Source: Podospora bellae-mahoneyi (taxonomy: Eukaryota; Ascomycota; Sordariomycetes; Sordariales; Podosporaceae). Taken from it: a DNA stretch of 64,000 nt. How positions within the stretch are numbered: position 1 is the stretch's first letter; each line of letters opens with the position of its first letter. The translations under genes were made by a program, and so were the position numbers. This document shows positions 47,782-59,602 of this stretch, piece by piece. The stretch lies in the NCBI RefSeq assembly GCF_035222275.1, contig NW_026946359.1:434001-498000 (forward strand). The letters are read 5' to 3'. The notes under the pieces are model-generated. The model ran no database searches, had not been told where the DNA came from, and saw only the letters and a program-made list of their open reading frames with translations.

Positions 47782-49423
47782 TTTTGATTGTGTGATGGGT
47801 GGTTGCAAAAAGCAGGGTATCTGGGTATCTCAAGAAAAAAGAAAAAATGGGTATCGGGTATCACTGAGAGAGAAGACTTCGCAAGAAATATTAAGCACGC
47901 GTGGCCTGCACTGGTCTGGACGAGGCAGAAAAAACTCGTCGAGTCGAGGTGTTGGCTGGTGGGTGGAAGGAGAGAAGGAGAGAGAGGAGAATGGAAAGGC
48001 GAGCCGTGTGATGGTTCCTGGGGGTACTTATTTCGGAACTGGCAGTCGGTCGTGCTCTGTGAAGGGAAACGGTAGGACTCTTGTGCGATCCGTCCGCTCT
48101 TCTCTCACCCCCCAGTCCCCCCCCCCCAAATCGCCCCCATCAGGTCCAGTGACTCCAGTCACAGTGAATGGTCCGTTTCCCCTGGCCAGACCCAAAGCGG
48201 AAGCAACACTGTGCGACACCCCTTGCCCTCTCGCTGCCCTCGCTCCCCTCGCTCCCTGACCAGCTGCTGGGCAGACAAAGAAAGGCACACCGTCTTATCC
48301 AAAACGATGCTCAGTTGCTGGGAGACACGAAATTGCTTCAAACCGTTATTAGACAGGGATCCAGTTTTCCCTTTTTTTCCCTTTGCACACGCGCCTACTG
48401 CAGCCACCAAGAGCTCTCAAGGTCCATGGTCCACATTCGCTGCATCTTCACTGGCCAGTGCGCTTCTGGGGTCCTGGTCAGCATGCAGGAGGTACTTTGG
48501 CGACAAGTACCGACATGTCGTTTCTGTGCCAGGGAGCCCGCTGCAGGACACCATCGAACCCGCCTGATTTGCATCATGAACCGCCTGAGAGAGTCTCCTG
48601 CGCATTGAAGGGGTGACTTGCTGTTGCGGTATCCCTCCCTGAACATGTCCCGTTCTCCCAGGCTTGTCGATCAGGGCCTTGCGTCTGGACACTGGCATCG
48701 ATCCACGACCTCACGTCGTCAGCCAGCCCCTATTCCCACGTCAACACCCACCGCCTAAACAGAGATTTTCCTCTTGTCCCTCCGCTGTAGGTGGGTATCT
48801 CTCAAGAACAGTCAGAGCTGCCAAGTGTCTCCGTTTTCACTTCAAAAGTCAACGATAGCGGTCCTGTAATTTGACCATCACAAAATAAGGGTTCGCACGT
48901 TGCAAAGCGGGGCGTTTACCGCTTGCCGTCTGCCAGAGCTCCACTCCCGTAAAATTTGGTGCCGACGTTATGAGAACGTAATCAACCATGGCCCCACCCA
49001 TTCCCACTCACCTTTTCACTAGCCCATGCTCACGCCCCAGATGGCGTTCGCGCTGCTCCACACGACATCTGCCCGTTCGGACGACACCACAACCTCGACG
49101 AAACATTTCAGCGACTCCTTAAAAGGGGGTCACTCCCTCACTGCAGCTTCCTGGTGTCGGAGTGCCTTGGCGCCTCTTGTTGGTGATGACCTCGGAAGCC
49201 TCTGATTGTTGTGAAGCAGCAGCTCTGGAATGTGAGAGGTGCAAAGAAACTTTTATGCTCCAGCGTCAGATCATCTTGACAGCCTTGGCCCCACTGCTGC
49301 CGCGCATCGCACATGGTCAGGGACCGAAAGGCTGGACACTGGTTTCAAATTTGCTGCATCGATGAACCTGGCACTTTAAACATCTCAACGCTGACCTCGA
49401 CAATAAGTGGATGGTATTGCGCC
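47782..49423. other. Intergenic, promoter side of PH-protein gene
   Basis: The first 300 bp should be promoter and leader of the minus-strand gene. The rest has normal GC content but no frame with family resemblance. It ends abruptly at the AT-rich block. Confidence 0.5.
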
Positions 49424-49438
49424 ACCAGGCATTTACGC
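49404..49438. repeat. Left-edge repeat of AT-rich block
   Basis: TAAGTGGATGGT (49404-49415) and its imperfect reverse complement ACCAGGCATTTA (49424-49435) flank an 8-bp spacer, making a hairpin-like motif. A third copy of the 12-mer, TAAGTGGCTGGT, sits at the right edge (51023-51034). Confidence 0.55.
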
Positions 49439-51034
49439 GTGGGTAAGATCTACATTTTCTACATAAGACCATTAATACTACGGATTTATATTATAGATAT
49501 TTATTTTTTACATTAAATTAAGTAAAATACTTTAGTATTATTTAAGTCTAAAATTTATATATTTTGATAACTTATCGAAGTCTTTGTTAACTTTAGCTTT
49601 TACATTTAATAATATCGATAAAAAAAATAAATTTATTATTAAGATTCATTTTAACTTTTTTTAATTAATTGTATTACTTATTTTTTTGATATTCTTACTC
49701 TAAGTATAAGAAAGAATAATGGTGATTGTTTTTCATTTATAAACTTTATTAATTTATTAAAACTAATTTTACTTACAAAGTTCCATTTTAAAATAATCTG
49801 AAATTTATATTTACTTGATGTAAAAATTTACATATATTTAAAACCGATTTTAATATAATTATAGTTTTATATAAAAGTAATTATTGTAAATATTTGATTA
49901 TTTTTAATGTTATTATATACTTCCTGATTTTATTAGATACCTTTAAAATTATATTGATCAAAAAATATTTCTGAAAAACGTTTTAGATTTATTGTTACAA
50001 GATTGAAATAAAAATATTAAAACGTAAAAAAAATAGAAACTCTAAGTAAAATGTTTTTCTATAAATATGATATTTTTATTTAAACTAGGTAATTTCATTA
50101 AAGCTATAATCATCAATTATTATTAATAATTGTTTTTAAAGATAATAATATTAATGATATAAACTTTAATTAATTATTTTAAAGTTAATTTTTAACTAAT
50201 TTAATTAATAAATAATGAAATAAATCTTTCAATTTTTATAATTTTGAAATCTTTTAACAGAAACTATTATTTTTAAATATAAATACTTATAAATATAATA
50301 AAACCCAAGAAAGATTATTTAGCTGCTATAATATATTTTTAGATTATAATTAAACTTATTTTTCTAATTGTTAAACGATTAATTCCGTAATGAAAGATTT
50401 TGTTATATTTATATTATTAATATTTAAGTTTTTTATGATACTTATTTTATCTCTATTAATTTAACATTAAATTTTGATAATTCTAGTAATAAAAAAAGTA
50501 AAGTATTTAACTTACGAAGTATTAATATTTTTAAAGTACCGATAATCCGCTTAATATTAGTCTATTTACTCTGTTTTAAGATTAATATCTAAATTTCAGG
50601 CAAAACATCAGTATATTTAAAAAAATTTCAAAATTCAGTTTTCGATATTACCTTTATTAATAGTGTAATTAACAAAGTAACAAATTCAATTATAAAGTAT
50701 AAAAACTTGTTAGGTTTTTTAAGTAATAATTTACTTTATTAAATATTTTTCAAAATTAATAAAAGCTTTTAAAATAAATTTTCATAATATATTTCCTAGA
50801 CTTTTTTCTATTGTTAATACGCAATTATATAATAAAGATAAAAATATTTTTCAACAATACGTAAAAGTATTATAAAATTCTTTTACTTCTAACAATTTAA
50901 ATAATATATATAAAGTTAGTTTTTTTTTAAAAAAAAATAAACTAGGGAAATAAATAAATAAAAACTAAGTAGTTAAATTGTTTTATATGTATAAAGTGTT
51001 AATGCTAAAGCGAGATATAGCGTAAGTGGCTGGT
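49424..51034. repeat. Extremely AT-rich block, probable RIP-mutated repeat relic
   Basis: From about 49440 to 50990 the sequence is almost entirely A and T, while both flanks return within a few tens of bases to ordinary GC. TpA is everywhere and CpA/TpG are rare by eye, the bias left by repeat-induced point mutation. No frame longer than trivial survives. The edges carry an imperfect inverted pair, ACCAGGCATTTACGC at 49424-49438 and the complement of ACCAGCCACTTACGC at 51020-51034 (13 of 15 matches), which could be terminal repeats of a transposon of about 1.6 kb. The identity of the original element cannot be read. Confidence 0.75.
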
Positions 51035-51038
51035 ATGG
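51020..51038. repeat. Right-edge repeat of AT-rich block
   Basis: TAAGTGGCTGGTATGG at 51023-51038 matches the left-edge direct copy TAAGTGGATGGTATTG at 14 of 16 positions and, with the preceding GCG, is the inverted partner of the left-edge 15-mer. Confidence 0.55.
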
Positions 51039-51888
51039 TAATAAGGTGGTAAGCCTACTTAACGACCACAACGAGAACAAGTAGCTTCTTCGTCTCTTTA
51101 TTGTTGGCCATGCATTGTGATGCTCAGTTGGGCCGATATTCCTATCAATATTTTCTCTGTGGTTTTCCGTCCCCTGTGTTCGGCAGCCAAATCGAGCGAT
51201 GAGGTTCAAGCAATATCCACGCCAACAGCAGGGGTTCACGGGCGGGGAAAAAGCAGCCTCAACATCGGCAAGCCGAAGCCGCTCCAGTGGCGTCTTGTCA
51301 GTCGTGGGGTTACCACGGTAGGGCCATCACCGGCTTGACCGCTTTTCTGACATCGCGACGGCGGCTCGATTTCGAGATTTCATCGGCCAGTGAGGTCCTC
51401 ACACCCTCTGGGCTATCCTCAAGCAACAGGATGGCAAAAGTCGAGCTTCATGTCGACGCCATGCCGCCGCCCCCTCCTCGTGGCCTGACTGGCAGCCCCT
51501 CTGTCCAACCAGTGTCGTTCTTCAGACTCAGAGAAACCACCGGGCGTTTCCACACATGCAACCACCTCGAAGGGCGCATGATTCTTCATGGTCGCACACA
51601 AGCTTGCAGCGTGCAGCTTGCCCGGGTGGGGCCGCGTCTGAACTGAACAGCTTCTTGTGGCCATCAGTGGATCGTGAACACAAGCCGTGCCACTCCCCTT
51701 TTCCAACATCACCCAAAACAGACGGCTACAGGAAATCTGATTCGTCTGTTGAATATGGCGTCTGGCACGACTTGCAAGAAAATAGATTGAGCACAGCCAA
51801 ATGTGTTGTGGAAAAAAAAGGGAAATAGGCGTGCCGTTTGACGATTTTAATCCCGATGGGCTTCTACTACGGCCGCGAGAATTAGGTC
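51035..51888. other. Spacer between the two repeat relics
   Basis: About 850 bp of normal-GC sequence. Short frames overlap on both strands without any family motif. It may be old host sequence between two insertions. Confidence 0.45.
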
Positions 51889-51940
51889 AAAGCCTCGCTG
51901 GGCGTTGCAAACCGGACTTCCACAAAAATACGATTTTTTT
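51889..51940 (+). repeat. Left terminal inverted repeat of MITE-like element
   Basis: Pairs with 52201-52256. The best-conserved core is GTTGCAAACCGG followed by CTTCCACAAAAATA. Confidence 0.75.
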
Positions 51941-52200
51941 GGCGAGCGAGACCGCTCGGGCCAGTAAAACTAAAAATAATTGGATTCCGTCAATTCAAGT
52001 AGTTTATCGATTTTAGCACACGTATTATCCGCGCATAAGAATTAATATAAACAAAAGAATCGTGGTAAATAGGGCTATATATCTATGTAGATTATGTTTA
52101 TACGTTGAAGGTTGCCGGTAGTTTATTTAAAAAAAAAAAAAAAAGTAAAAATACATTTTCTTCAATAACTGGCGCACGAGCATCGAAGGCGTGTGAGGCT

Positions 52201-52256
52201 GCCAAAAACTAGCATATTTTTGTGGAAGCCCGGTTTGCAATGCACAGCGGAGCTTT
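52201..52256 (-). repeat. Right terminal inverted repeat of MITE-like element
   Basis: Reverse-complement partner of 51889-51940, with differences that are mainly C/T or G/A changes. Confidence 0.75.
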
Positions 52257-55200
52257 ATTTTTCACGAGGACACTACGGCTACTGATACACTACTTTTTGT
52301 GCTGGTGGTGACTCAGTACTAGCCACAATTATTGGTGCTTGATACCTGGGTGACAGCAGCTGCTGCGAGTCCTGGGATTCGGTGACCCGGCATCTGCTTC
52401 CGGCATTGTTGACCTAGACAGACTCGAACATAGCCGGCCGCGACTCGATCTCAACAAAGCGCTTCGGGCTCATCTTCACCGACCCTTTGAATCCTGTCCT
52501 TCTTATCGGTTCCGATAGTTCACACGCCGACGAGAAACATCCCCACTGTTTGATGACGAAGAGAGCAAGTGTCTCAAAATCCGTCCTCAGTATGGCCAGC
52601 GGGTCCCTACATGCATCTCACCATCCGTACCTAGTCCTCCCGCCCTGCACAATCTCACACTATGTACAAGCGCACTTAAGCTAGTGGTTGGTGATGTTGG
52701 TAGCCATCGCCATCAACCCACAACCGCTTCCTGCCAGCCTTCGGTTCGGAAACCAGGCCAGCTTGAATCTCCAGAATTTCCCTCGGTTGCCCCAACGCAA
52801 CACAACCAGACATATAGTGTAAATCGTGCTGATAAGAGCGTATAGGTTATGATTTTATGTTTTAATGCCGGAAGCTCGCTAGGCTGGATAAGGTAAAGAA
52901 CCACAAAAAGAAGCAGATCTTCAGCGTTGGGGCGCGGGGCATGTAACGCGGACCGGAACAGTCCAACAAAAGTAACAAACAGTCATGATCGGATCAGAAC
53001 AAGACGGTCGAGGATTCTGACGGCCAGATCTTGTGATACACCCACTTCAGACACCACCCACATAAGATAGTGTAGAAATATGCCCCTCCTCATCCGTCCT
53101 TCCACCCCTCCAATCATCCGTCTTGCGCATGAGGTGACTTTGGCGGCGGGGTATATGTGCTGCTGCTTTTTAGGAAATCGCGATTTCCGTTCTGAGATTG
53201 TGACATGAGGTGACTGACGTTTGATTCTCGTCTTCATTTTCTGACCGGCAAAATATTGGGGATGGAGGTCTGCACCGTGATTTTTGTACCGTGCAAATGG
53301 TGACTTATATGGTGATTATGTCCCCCAGCTTACTGGATCTCTCGAATCCTGCTCCCGCTCAACAACAGCTACTATTTCTTCTGATACATCGATTGCCACC
53401 AACAACATAGACCGAGAGATACAACCTGTGGGATCTCATATTTTGCTCATCCCATCTCATCCCCATCCCAAGCCAACAACTTCGGAGACAGCTGACCTCT
53501 CAGTTTTCGTCTGTCATGCCGCATCAACGCTCATGCAGGCTTGCTGCACAGTTTTCCTGCACCTAGAAGGAGAGACAAGCGAGTACCTGCAGTCTCAGTT
53601 CAGTTCATGTGTATTCTTCCATTTTCTTTCGTTATCCGGCCCACGATTGATTCGACCCTTGCCCCGCACACATGACTTTGATGTCGAAGGTCTCACCATT
53701 AGATCAGCAACTGTCGATCTCAAGTCTAGGTTGCCATCGGCCCAGAAGTGATACATGATTTGTCTTATCCAATGGATGGAAATATCGCTCAGTTATTTCC
53801 CGCGTGAGGGTGGGACAAGTGGTTACGTTTTTATCGGTCATGGGCAGCACGCGACCTGAAATCAGAATGCCGGGTGTCTTGAATTGAAGCTAATTCGAGT
53901 AGCAGGAAACGTTCAAGGCGCCAGTAATACAGGAGAGGGGGGAGACGGGCTGTCATTGTCTTCTCCTTGGTTGGCATGAAGCGGGGTTCCATATTCATGA
54001 GCTTGCCAAAGATTGGGGTTGTGATTTTGCTTTTTCGCCGCAAAGCCAAACCTTCTTGACGTTCTTGATGGCCATCACCCTCACAACCTCGTTTTAGTAT
54101 TCACGAGCTCTTGTTTTCACATCACCTTCTCCTGCCCTTGCTTGGTCATTTACTTCACCGCAAAGTTGCTTCACGGCTGAGTAAAAGCACACCCACAAAA
54201 AGGGAGCCCCAAGTTCTCACGTTTCCCACTAAGAGGTAGTGGTGTGTGTGGGACAGCAGAGCAAGTCTTACCAATGGGGTAGCAGCCCGTTATCGGCTTT
54301 TGTTTCTCTGATTTGGCCCTCCCAAACAGAAATCTGCTCATTCCTTGTGATCTGTCTATCGCTTGGTTGTTCGGTTGAGGGGGTGGGTGTGTGATTGACA
54401 ATTTGTTTGTTGCTAGCCAGTGCTTTGGTTGCTATCGGATACTACCCGATCCCCACTATAGTTTTCTCTGTGGCAAACATAGAGATAATTTGCTTCTTGA
54501 CTACCTCCTTTATAGTTTTTTGATGGTTAGGTGCATGGAAAGATGCCTGCTGTGGTGGCTACAGGGACGTCTGTGTCAACAGGCGCCCCTGAGCACGAGC
54601 ACGGACCATATCTATAAAGTATACAGGGGCGTTGATCATAGCATACTACCTTTAGAGAATGTTGTTTTGATGTGCTTTGCGGTTGAACTTATTGTATGGT
54701 AAGTACTGCACAATGCCGTTGTCTGGTTCTTTGCATTGGTACCTAGCTATAAAACGTAGTTCTCACGAAGTAAACGATTGCCTGCTGCTCTGAGAGAGTT
54801 GACAGCCAAACGCAGTTCGCAAGGAAGAACACTTGATTGATGATAGTTGAGCAGTTCATGGACTTGAGGCCTGCCTTCTCAGTGTCATGGAGAGTAGCTA
54901 TATACACTTCATTACCATACCTTTTTCCAGTTCATACAGATATTCTCTTCAATCTTGCTATGCGCATCATGCCATTTCCTTCCTTTCCCTAAGGGGCATT
55001 CCGTTAGTGAGAGTGTGCCATAGTCTGAACCCATCCGGCAAGTCTGAACCGGCCTGGCAGGTAACGATCCTGGCCCCGCTTATGACTCCTCGGGTTTGGC
55101 CCTCCGGAATTGTGGCGGCCGGTCCCGGACCCTGGGTCATCTGCGAGATAAGGGTAGAGTTTGAAAGCGGTTGGGCCCATCTTAACCTAGATCTCTGATA

Positions 55201-56480
55201 CTGATGACGGCACCGGAAAGAAAAGTCTGCGCAGAGTTTGTTTATCAGGTTATTGGGAGCATCGAAGAGTGGGGAACCAACGTAGGAGCAGAGATAGGTT
55301 TGATGGCCTCAGGTTGCTCGAGATCGAAGTGATAGAGGAGTCCCTATCTCTGCAATGTATTCACCCGATGTTTTATTTACCAGGCCACCTATCTCTGTCC
55401 TTCTACAGAGCTGGATTCACACGTAATCTGATAAGTTGGGATTTTTACGTTGCTCTCGTAGCCCCTAGTGGCCCCTGACTCCTTTGTCCGAACTCCTGGG
55501 AGCACATCTCAACGATTCTAACTGGGTCTATCTGGTTATCTTGAAGGTGAATTATCAAGATATCTCTCCCAGCCACCTTGATAAGACGCGTGTGAGCATC
55601 AAGATACCTGTTTCTTTGTTTATTCATTGCGGAAGGGCCCAGCCGTCTTCTCTCCTCGAGAGGTTATAAAGTCTTGCCCTCCCTCCCTCTCAACGCCTAT
55701 CTTTCTTCTCCTACTCACAACCACAGCAAAGACCATTGCTTGATCTACATCAAGCAATCAGCCAAAAATCTTTGCACCAACCACTCTCCGGTAAGTTCCT
55801 ACCTTGTACTCCTCTCCTGATGTTACCCAATACCCTGTATTCGACCGACATATTCCTCCTCCCATTCTTTCCCAACTCTTCTCCTTCTCTACATCTTCCT
55901 CTTCACTTCTAAATCACAAGCTGTCCTCTCCCACTTCATACTCCTCGGAAATTCCGCCCTCTCTCCTCGGCTCACTCCAAAATTTCACTCATTCACATCA
56001 CTCCTTACCCCTACCTGGTACTGTTGTATCATCCTCACCTACTTCCTTCCCTCAGATCTTTCCTTCAAACCTACCGTTTTTCCTGCCTATTCCCACCATC
56101 CTTGCCACTACCACCTCTACCGGTCAGCCACAACCCCCGTCTGCTCCTTCCTACCATCGGTTCGCCTTTGTGGGTACCGTGGCGGTGGCTTGATAAAGTT
56201 TTTCCTCATCTCTTCTAGCTGGAAGCCTTTGCTACACTTCACTTATCCCCCCTCCACCCATCTTGCTCTTTTGTCTACGCTCATTTTAAAATTTTCACCT
56301 CTCCCTGTTTCTTTGGCACCTCTACTTCTCCCTCCCGAGATTTTTGGGTTCACTTACCATCCATCACTTCACTTTTATCCACGCCCTCCTCAATTCAGGA
56401 CAGTAAAAGCTCACTATTTTCAACAACAGCCGCAAAACTCCTCGCTCTAGACATCACCGAGTCATCACCAAGTCGATACC
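52257..56480. other. Gene-poor region and leader of the F-box-like gene
   Basis: About 4.2 kb. Frames such as 53284-53751 lack an ATG in frame at the start and show no family motif. From about 55680 to 56410 the + strand is strikingly pyrimidine-rich (C/T), as seen in fungal core promoters and leaders, and a perfect donor GTAAGT occurs at 55791, so a 5' untranslated intron is possible. Confidence 0.5.
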
Positions 56481-59400
56481 ATGGCGAAATCAAAGAACAG
56501 CAGACAGAAGGGCCGAAAGAATACCACTCAAAAGGGTGAATCCAGTGCCCAGGCTGCCAGACGCGCTACCCAACTGGAGCTTCCAGAGGGTTACCAGAAA
56601 CTTAGCCCCAACAACGGTGGCTCCAGCAGCTCTGGCCATCCCAGAGGCAATGGGAAGCTCAGCAATGAGTCTAAGAAAACCCAGGATTCTGCCAGTTCTG
56701 CTGGAAAGCTGTCTCATTCATACCCCAAGCCGTGGGAGATGTCAAAGCTTTATGTAATTCTCAATTCTGATCCTTTGCCGGCACCCACGCTAACAGTTTC
56801 ACAGGGTGCTCCCACTGACAAACCTGGAACTCTGAACTTCAACTACGATCGTCCCTGGGTTTCTCTTGAGGGCAAGCATGTGAAGTATGAGCTCGCCACC
56901 GCTCTTGAGAAGGGTCGCCGTGAGATGTTGCCTGCTGTGTTCCCTGACTACATGCCGGAGCAGAAGCAGGAAGTTCGGAACCAGTACGAGAGAAGTGGCT
57001 TGTTGAAGTTGTTTGAGGCTCGTGACAGCTGCAACAAGAATGCCCCGAAAGTTCCTGGGTTTTTGGGTGGCGTAAGTTTTGTCCTAGTTTCCCTGTTCCA
57101 AAATTGCCGAACTGACACTGTTGTATAGATCAACCCTGACATGATCTCGATTGAAGACACTACGCAAGTGGGCGCCAACGATGCGAACCCATTCATTGGA
57201 TTCCTCACTCAGATTGATCTCGCCAGAGAGATCGTCAATCTCTTGCATCCGAGTGTGCGCGATATCACGGCATTGACCTTCACATGCAAACAGGCCGGCC
57301 AATACGTCGACCGAATCATGGTTAGTGCCTCGCCTCTAACATCTTCAACCTATATTCAGTGTTAACCTTATGTCAGGAACGCTGGGACTATACCACCGGG
57401 AAGAATTTCGCTGATGTTTATCTCCCCAAATTCGGCAACGATGGAGGAGAAATCAAGAGAGCTGGTGTACGGAGCGACATTCTGGTCATCACACCAACCT
57501 CCCCCAAACCCCCGAGTCGCACGCCATATCTCGATGATTTCGGAAGGACTCTTCATATTAGTAAGGATATATCAATGTTTCCTCAGCTAAATTCATGCTA
57601 ACTCATTCTTCTAGTCAAGGTCATGGTTAGCATTCCGCAGAGTTTCCGACACGTTGTCCTTGACCGGCTACCTTTTTTGGACGTCAACATGGTGGGTCTG
57701 GTTATCAGCTCCATGCCCAACCTTGAGAGCTTGGCCATCTCGCGTTGCGACCTTCTCGACGTCGCCAAACTCCCTGCATTGATCAAGATCATCAAGGAGC
57801 ATCCGAGAACGCCCTACAACAAAGGCAAGGCCAAAGCCTTACGCACCAGTAACGCTGTAGAGAGCGAGAATGTTGGAGAGAACGGCGGCCAGAACAGTAA
57901 CGGTAACAGCAGTGCGGATGACAGCCGCTCTACGGAGGACGAAGACCAGACGAGCAGCAACGACACATCCCTGTTGACTGAGCCCGACACCAGCTTGATC
58001 TCTACGGATACAGCAGCAACCTCGGTGGGTGATGAAGACCAGACGGGCATCGACGTCACAGCAGCGACCATGGAAGCTGAGGGTAACGCTCCAATCCACT
58101 ATATACGATTGGATTTCAGCCCTTTCTTCTTCCGCGGCCCCAACACTTGCGAACGACTTGGATCTTTTGGTGTTACGTACAACGAGCCCACATTCCACAC
58201 CCCAAAGGCCGTGGTAGCTCTTATGATGCAGTGTTGGGACGACGCGGATACTATCGGGATGGACTTGATGAGCGATAGCTCTTCTTTCTTCAGCTTCGTC
58301 CGTCGTCTTCCCGGCTGGAACTGCTTATGGTCCTTGAAAGCGCGGGATGCTATGCTGTCGTTTAAGCGGGAGACCAGCGGTATCGTGCTCCCAGAAGACT
58401 TCCAGCGCACAGTCGAGCGCACAGCTCGCTCCGAGATCATCGCAGAGAATCACGGCAGTTCTAGGGTTGCCCAGTCAGCCTTCCTTGATCAAGTCACAAC
58501 CCGTGTCGTAAAGCTCCGAAAGGAGAAGCACGACGAAATCAAGAAGGAAGCCCAGAACCGCTTTTGCGATGATCTGATGGCAGCTACCAGCGGCAACGAC
58601 TTCAGGCCGTCGGATTACCCTCTCCCGAACAGTATAGCGTTCTATCTCGGTAACGCTGAAAACCACAACGCCTTCGGGTACTGGCGTCGGCAGTATTTAT
58701 GTCAAGGCTGCAAAAAACTCCTGCCCCGCGTCCTGTTTGCAATCGAACTCGATGATTGTTGGGGCTGCAAGATGGTCGCCTTCGTCAGGGACATGGAGAG
58801 CAGCGACCTTCGCCGCTGGAAGCAAAGCGCTATTGGGTATTACCTCAAGGGTCTGGACATAAAGAAAGGGTCACTGACTGATGTCATTGACCCGGCCCGA
58901 GATCGACACTTGACGGCAGCTCTCGGGGCGGCCAAGGTAGCCGATTCTATCTGGCTGAAATTTATGAACTTCTCCCCGACCGATCCGGTGGTGTACCCCC
59001 TTGAGCCACCCAACCTACACAGGAACACCGCCGCTTACTCACGTTATCGGTGGAAACATAATTGGCCAGAGCAGGCGTTTGATTACCGGGAGGGTGGTCC
59101 TCAACATGAGGATCCCTTCAAGCACCCAAACTCCGACTGGGAAGACACCGAGCTCTGCGGCGGTGAGCCTCCCGAAAGCTTTAACGCCAATTTCCGGTGG
59201 TCAGAGGAAGCCAGTACGACTCTCTTTGAGGAGTATATCCGTCGAAACGGACTCGCGAAGCAGATCACCGATCCCGAGGCCCAGAAGAGGATCGCCGCTG
59301 CAAAGGATTGGGAGAAGATTCGGCGTCTCACCGGGCCAAAGGATTATTCAAAGAACGGAATGTGGCACCTTGGACGGGACCTCAGGCGCTACTACCAGAA

Positions 59401-59602
59401 TCAGGGTGACAAGTCGATTCATGCCTTGATTCACGGAAGGGTCGAGAAGTGCATTTGGTCCTTCAACACGCCTATGCTGCGTCCCTTTGACCTGGACCAC
59501 CCGATTCCAGACAAGCGGGTCGACTACGAAGCCTGGGAGGAGCTCAAGGAGCGTGAGATTTGGGAGTTGGTTCCTGCTGGCCACTCTAGGCGGTGGCTGT
59601 GA
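56481..59602 (+). CDS. F-box-like protein with a CxxC-CxxC cluster
   Basis: Four exons, 56481..57071, 57129..57320, 57377..57560 and 57615..59602, give 984 residues; introns are 54-57 nt. The N-terminus is Lys/Gln/Ser-rich (MAKSKNSRQKGRK). Around residues 205-265 the segment IDLAREIVNLLHPSVRDITA followed by LTFTCKQAGQYV has the helix pattern of an F-box, with a leucine-rich-like stretch after it (VVLDRLPFLDVNMVGLVI, MPNLESLAISRCDLLDV). Residues 415-460 are an acidic Ser/Thr insertion. Cys685, Cys688, Cys704 and Cys707 (LCQGC and DDCWGC) form a CX2C-X15-CX2C cluster that could bind zinc. Many fungal F-box proteins of this build act as substrate adaptors of SCF ubiquitin ligases; that role is inferred. 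I do not recognise a named orthologue. Confidence 0.8.

Larger units (their letters stand above)
51889..52256. mobile_element. MITE-like element with long terminal inverted repeats, 368 bp
   Basis: The left end (from AAAGCCTCGCTG at 51889) and the reverse complement of the right end (AAAGCTCCGCTG, ending at 52256) match over about 50 bp with few differences, including TTGCAAACCGG and CTTCCACAAAAATA on both sides, then a T-rich and GGC stretch. The interior is AT-richer, has a run of 16 or so A near 52129-52143 and no coding frame. This is the form of a non-autonomous DNA transposon. No target-site duplication is obvious, and the differences between the ends are mostly transitions, which suggests an old or RIP-mutated copy. 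The superfamily is not identified. Confidence 0.7.

Noticed and set aside
53284-53751. 155-residue + strand frame
   Set aside because: It begins at TTG without an in-frame ATG and shows no family resemblance.
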